DNA of 6,430 nt from Bacillota bacterium (GTDB taxonomy: Bacteria; Bacillota; Bacilli; Alicyclobacillales; SLC66). The DNA lies in the NCBI GenBank assembly GCA_021799325.1, contig JAJZAS010000088.1, positions 1-6,430 on the forward strand, given 5' to 3'. How positions within the stretch are numbered: the first letter of the stretch is position 1; every line of letters starts with the position of its first letter. Below the pieces are notes generated by a model. That model had not been told where the DNA came from. It was given only the letters and a program-made list of their open reading frames with translations, and searched no databases. Shown here one piece after another: positions 5,461 to 6,430 of the stretch. The translations under genes were made by a program, and so were the position numbers.

Positions 5461-6430
5461 TTGAACGCATCACGCCTACAACGCCTGCTAAAAGAGCTTG
5501 AAACAGGCGGTTTTTCGCATGCCATTTTTGCACCAGGAGCGAGCTTCTATTATCTTTCTGGCATAAGGACTCACCAGAGTGAGCGCTTAACCCTTTTAGG
5601 ACTGAATGCTACAGGGGAGGCAGTGCTCCTTTTGCCGAGATTGGAAGCGGAGGGCATTTCCGATCCCTCGCACTATAAAATGATCACCAGCTATGGAGAT
5701 GAAGAAGGCCCCTCCCACGCACTCTCCCAATTTATTACCGCGCTAGGGTTAAAAGAATCGCAAAAGATAGCGGTAGAGCCATTAAATATGCGATGGTTTG
5801 AAATTCAGGCGCTAACAGCGGCTGGGGTGACCTCTTTTATCCCTGCGGAGGAACTGGTCATGCGACTTCGCTTGACCAAAGATCAGGGAGAACTGGATGC
5901 GCTTAGACGAGCCGCAAGTATTGTGGACGTAGCCTTGCAACAAGCGTTGCCGCACTTCCGGGTGGGGATTTCGGAAACAGAATTGGCGGCAGAACTAGAG
6001 TATCAGATGCGTAAACTGGGTTCCGAAGGAACGCCATTCGGTACTATTGTCGGCTCTGGTCCAAGGGGGGCGTTGCCACACGGTATGCCGAGTGATAGAA
6101 AGGTGCAAAACGGGGATTTGGTCGTGTTTGACTACGGTGCCATGGTAGACGGTTATGCGGCAGATACCACAAGGACGCTCGCTTTTGGCGAACTAAGTGA
6201 ACGATCGAAGGAAGTCTATGAAGTCGTGAGAGAAGCACAGGCGACTGCCATTCAGTCGATCAGACCGGGAGTGACCGCGGAATACGTGGACAAGGCGGCC
6301 CGAAATGTCATTGAGAAGGCGGGATATGGCGAGTTTTTTACCCATCGCACCGGTCATGGACTGGGACTCGATGTGCACGAATTCCCGAGTATCGTCAGTG
6401 GTAACGATTTAAAGTTGGTTCCTGGCATGG
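5461..6430 (+). CDS. M24-family Xaa-Pro peptidase (aminopeptidase P / prolidase type), 3' end outside the window
   Basis: The 323 visible codons encode most of a cytoplasmic metallopeptidase expected to cleave bonds involving proline in short peptides. The first 130 residues or so form a creatinase/prolidase N-terminal domain (FAPGASFYYLSGI near 23-35; VMRLRLTKDQGELDALRRAA closing it). The pita-bread catalytic domain follows: GTPFGTIVGSGPRGALPHGMPSD includes the conserved His207, the first two metal ligands are Asp224 (VFDYG) and Asp235 (ADTTRT), 11 residues apart as in the family, and the third is His299 in RTGHGLGLDVHE. The two metal-binding glutamates would lie beyond the window edge. The reading frame is open to 6430 without a stop. 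The TTG start fits the ribosome binding site at 5447-5455. It follows the protease gene by 20 nt and is probably cotranscribed with it. Whether it is an aminopeptidase P or a dipeptidase (PepQ) cannot be decided from this sequence. Confidence 0.93.
   Translation, partial: MNASRLQRLLKELETGGFSHAIFAPGASFYYLSGIRTHQSERLTLLGLNATGEAVLLLPRLEAEGISDPSHYKMITSYGDEEGPSHALSQFITALGLKESQKIAVEPLNMRWFEIQALTAAGVTSFIPAEELVMRLRLTKDQGELDALRRAASIVDVALQQALPHFRVGISETELAAELEYQMRKLGSEGTPFGTIVGSGPRGALPHGMPSDRKVQNGDLVVFDYGAMVDGYAADTTRTLAFGELSERSKEVYEVVREAQATAIQSIRPGVTAEYVDKAARNVIEKAGYGEFFTHRTGHGLGLDVHEFPSIVSGNDLKLVPGM

Noticed and set aside
6044..6378. Two - strand frames near the window end
   Set aside because: They lie opposite the metal-binding core of the M24 peptidase, which is certainly coding on the + strand.

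Overview
The window reads as Gram-positive, Firmicutes-type (Bacilli) chromosomal DNA. The evidence is the order yvcK (glmR) - whiA - crh, which is known from Bacillus and its relatives, together with strong purine-rich Shine-Dalgarno sites and heavy use of TTG and GTG start codons. Base composition looks moderate by eye. An acidophilic or thermophilic Alicyclobacillaceae-like host is possible, but that is an inference I cannot test here. All seven genes lie on the + strand. I see no transposase, phage gene, CRISPR array, tRNA or rRNA, and no gene-free stretch over 300 bases.

Positions 12-2504 hold the conserved block. A YvcK/GlmR protein with an added two-helix membrane anchor is followed 36 nt later by the regulator WhiA. 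Next comes Crh, the HPr paralogue that keeps Ser46 but has Gln instead of the phosphorylatable His15. crh appears to have its own extended -10 promoter, which overlaps the end of whiA. This block links the control of cell-wall precursor supply (YvcK), division and chromosome segregation (WhiA) and carbon catabolite repression (Crh).

Positions 2505-3680 are less conserved. They encode an unrecognised 162-residue protein with two membrane helices, preceded by a 9-bp inverted repeat that reaches its ribosome binding site. A 139-residue protein follows that looks like the core of the Tag family (3-methyladenine DNA glycosylase I) without the zinc-binding ends or the key pocket glutamate. A strong intrinsic terminator closes this part.

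Positions 3681-6430 begin a new transcription unit with a second extended -10 promoter. It encodes a secreted or membrane-tethered M6-type (immune inhibitor A-like) zinc metalloprotease with a C-terminal Ig-like domain. Twenty bases later comes an M24-family Xaa-Pro peptidase that runs off the window. An exported endoprotease and a proline-specific peptidase could act one after the other in peptide use, but that is inference from adjacency.

I found no clear new multi-gene system. The most unusual items are the minimal Tag-like protein, the membrane-anchored YvcK, the Pro18-to-Gln change in Crh and the structured leaders of the two small genes.
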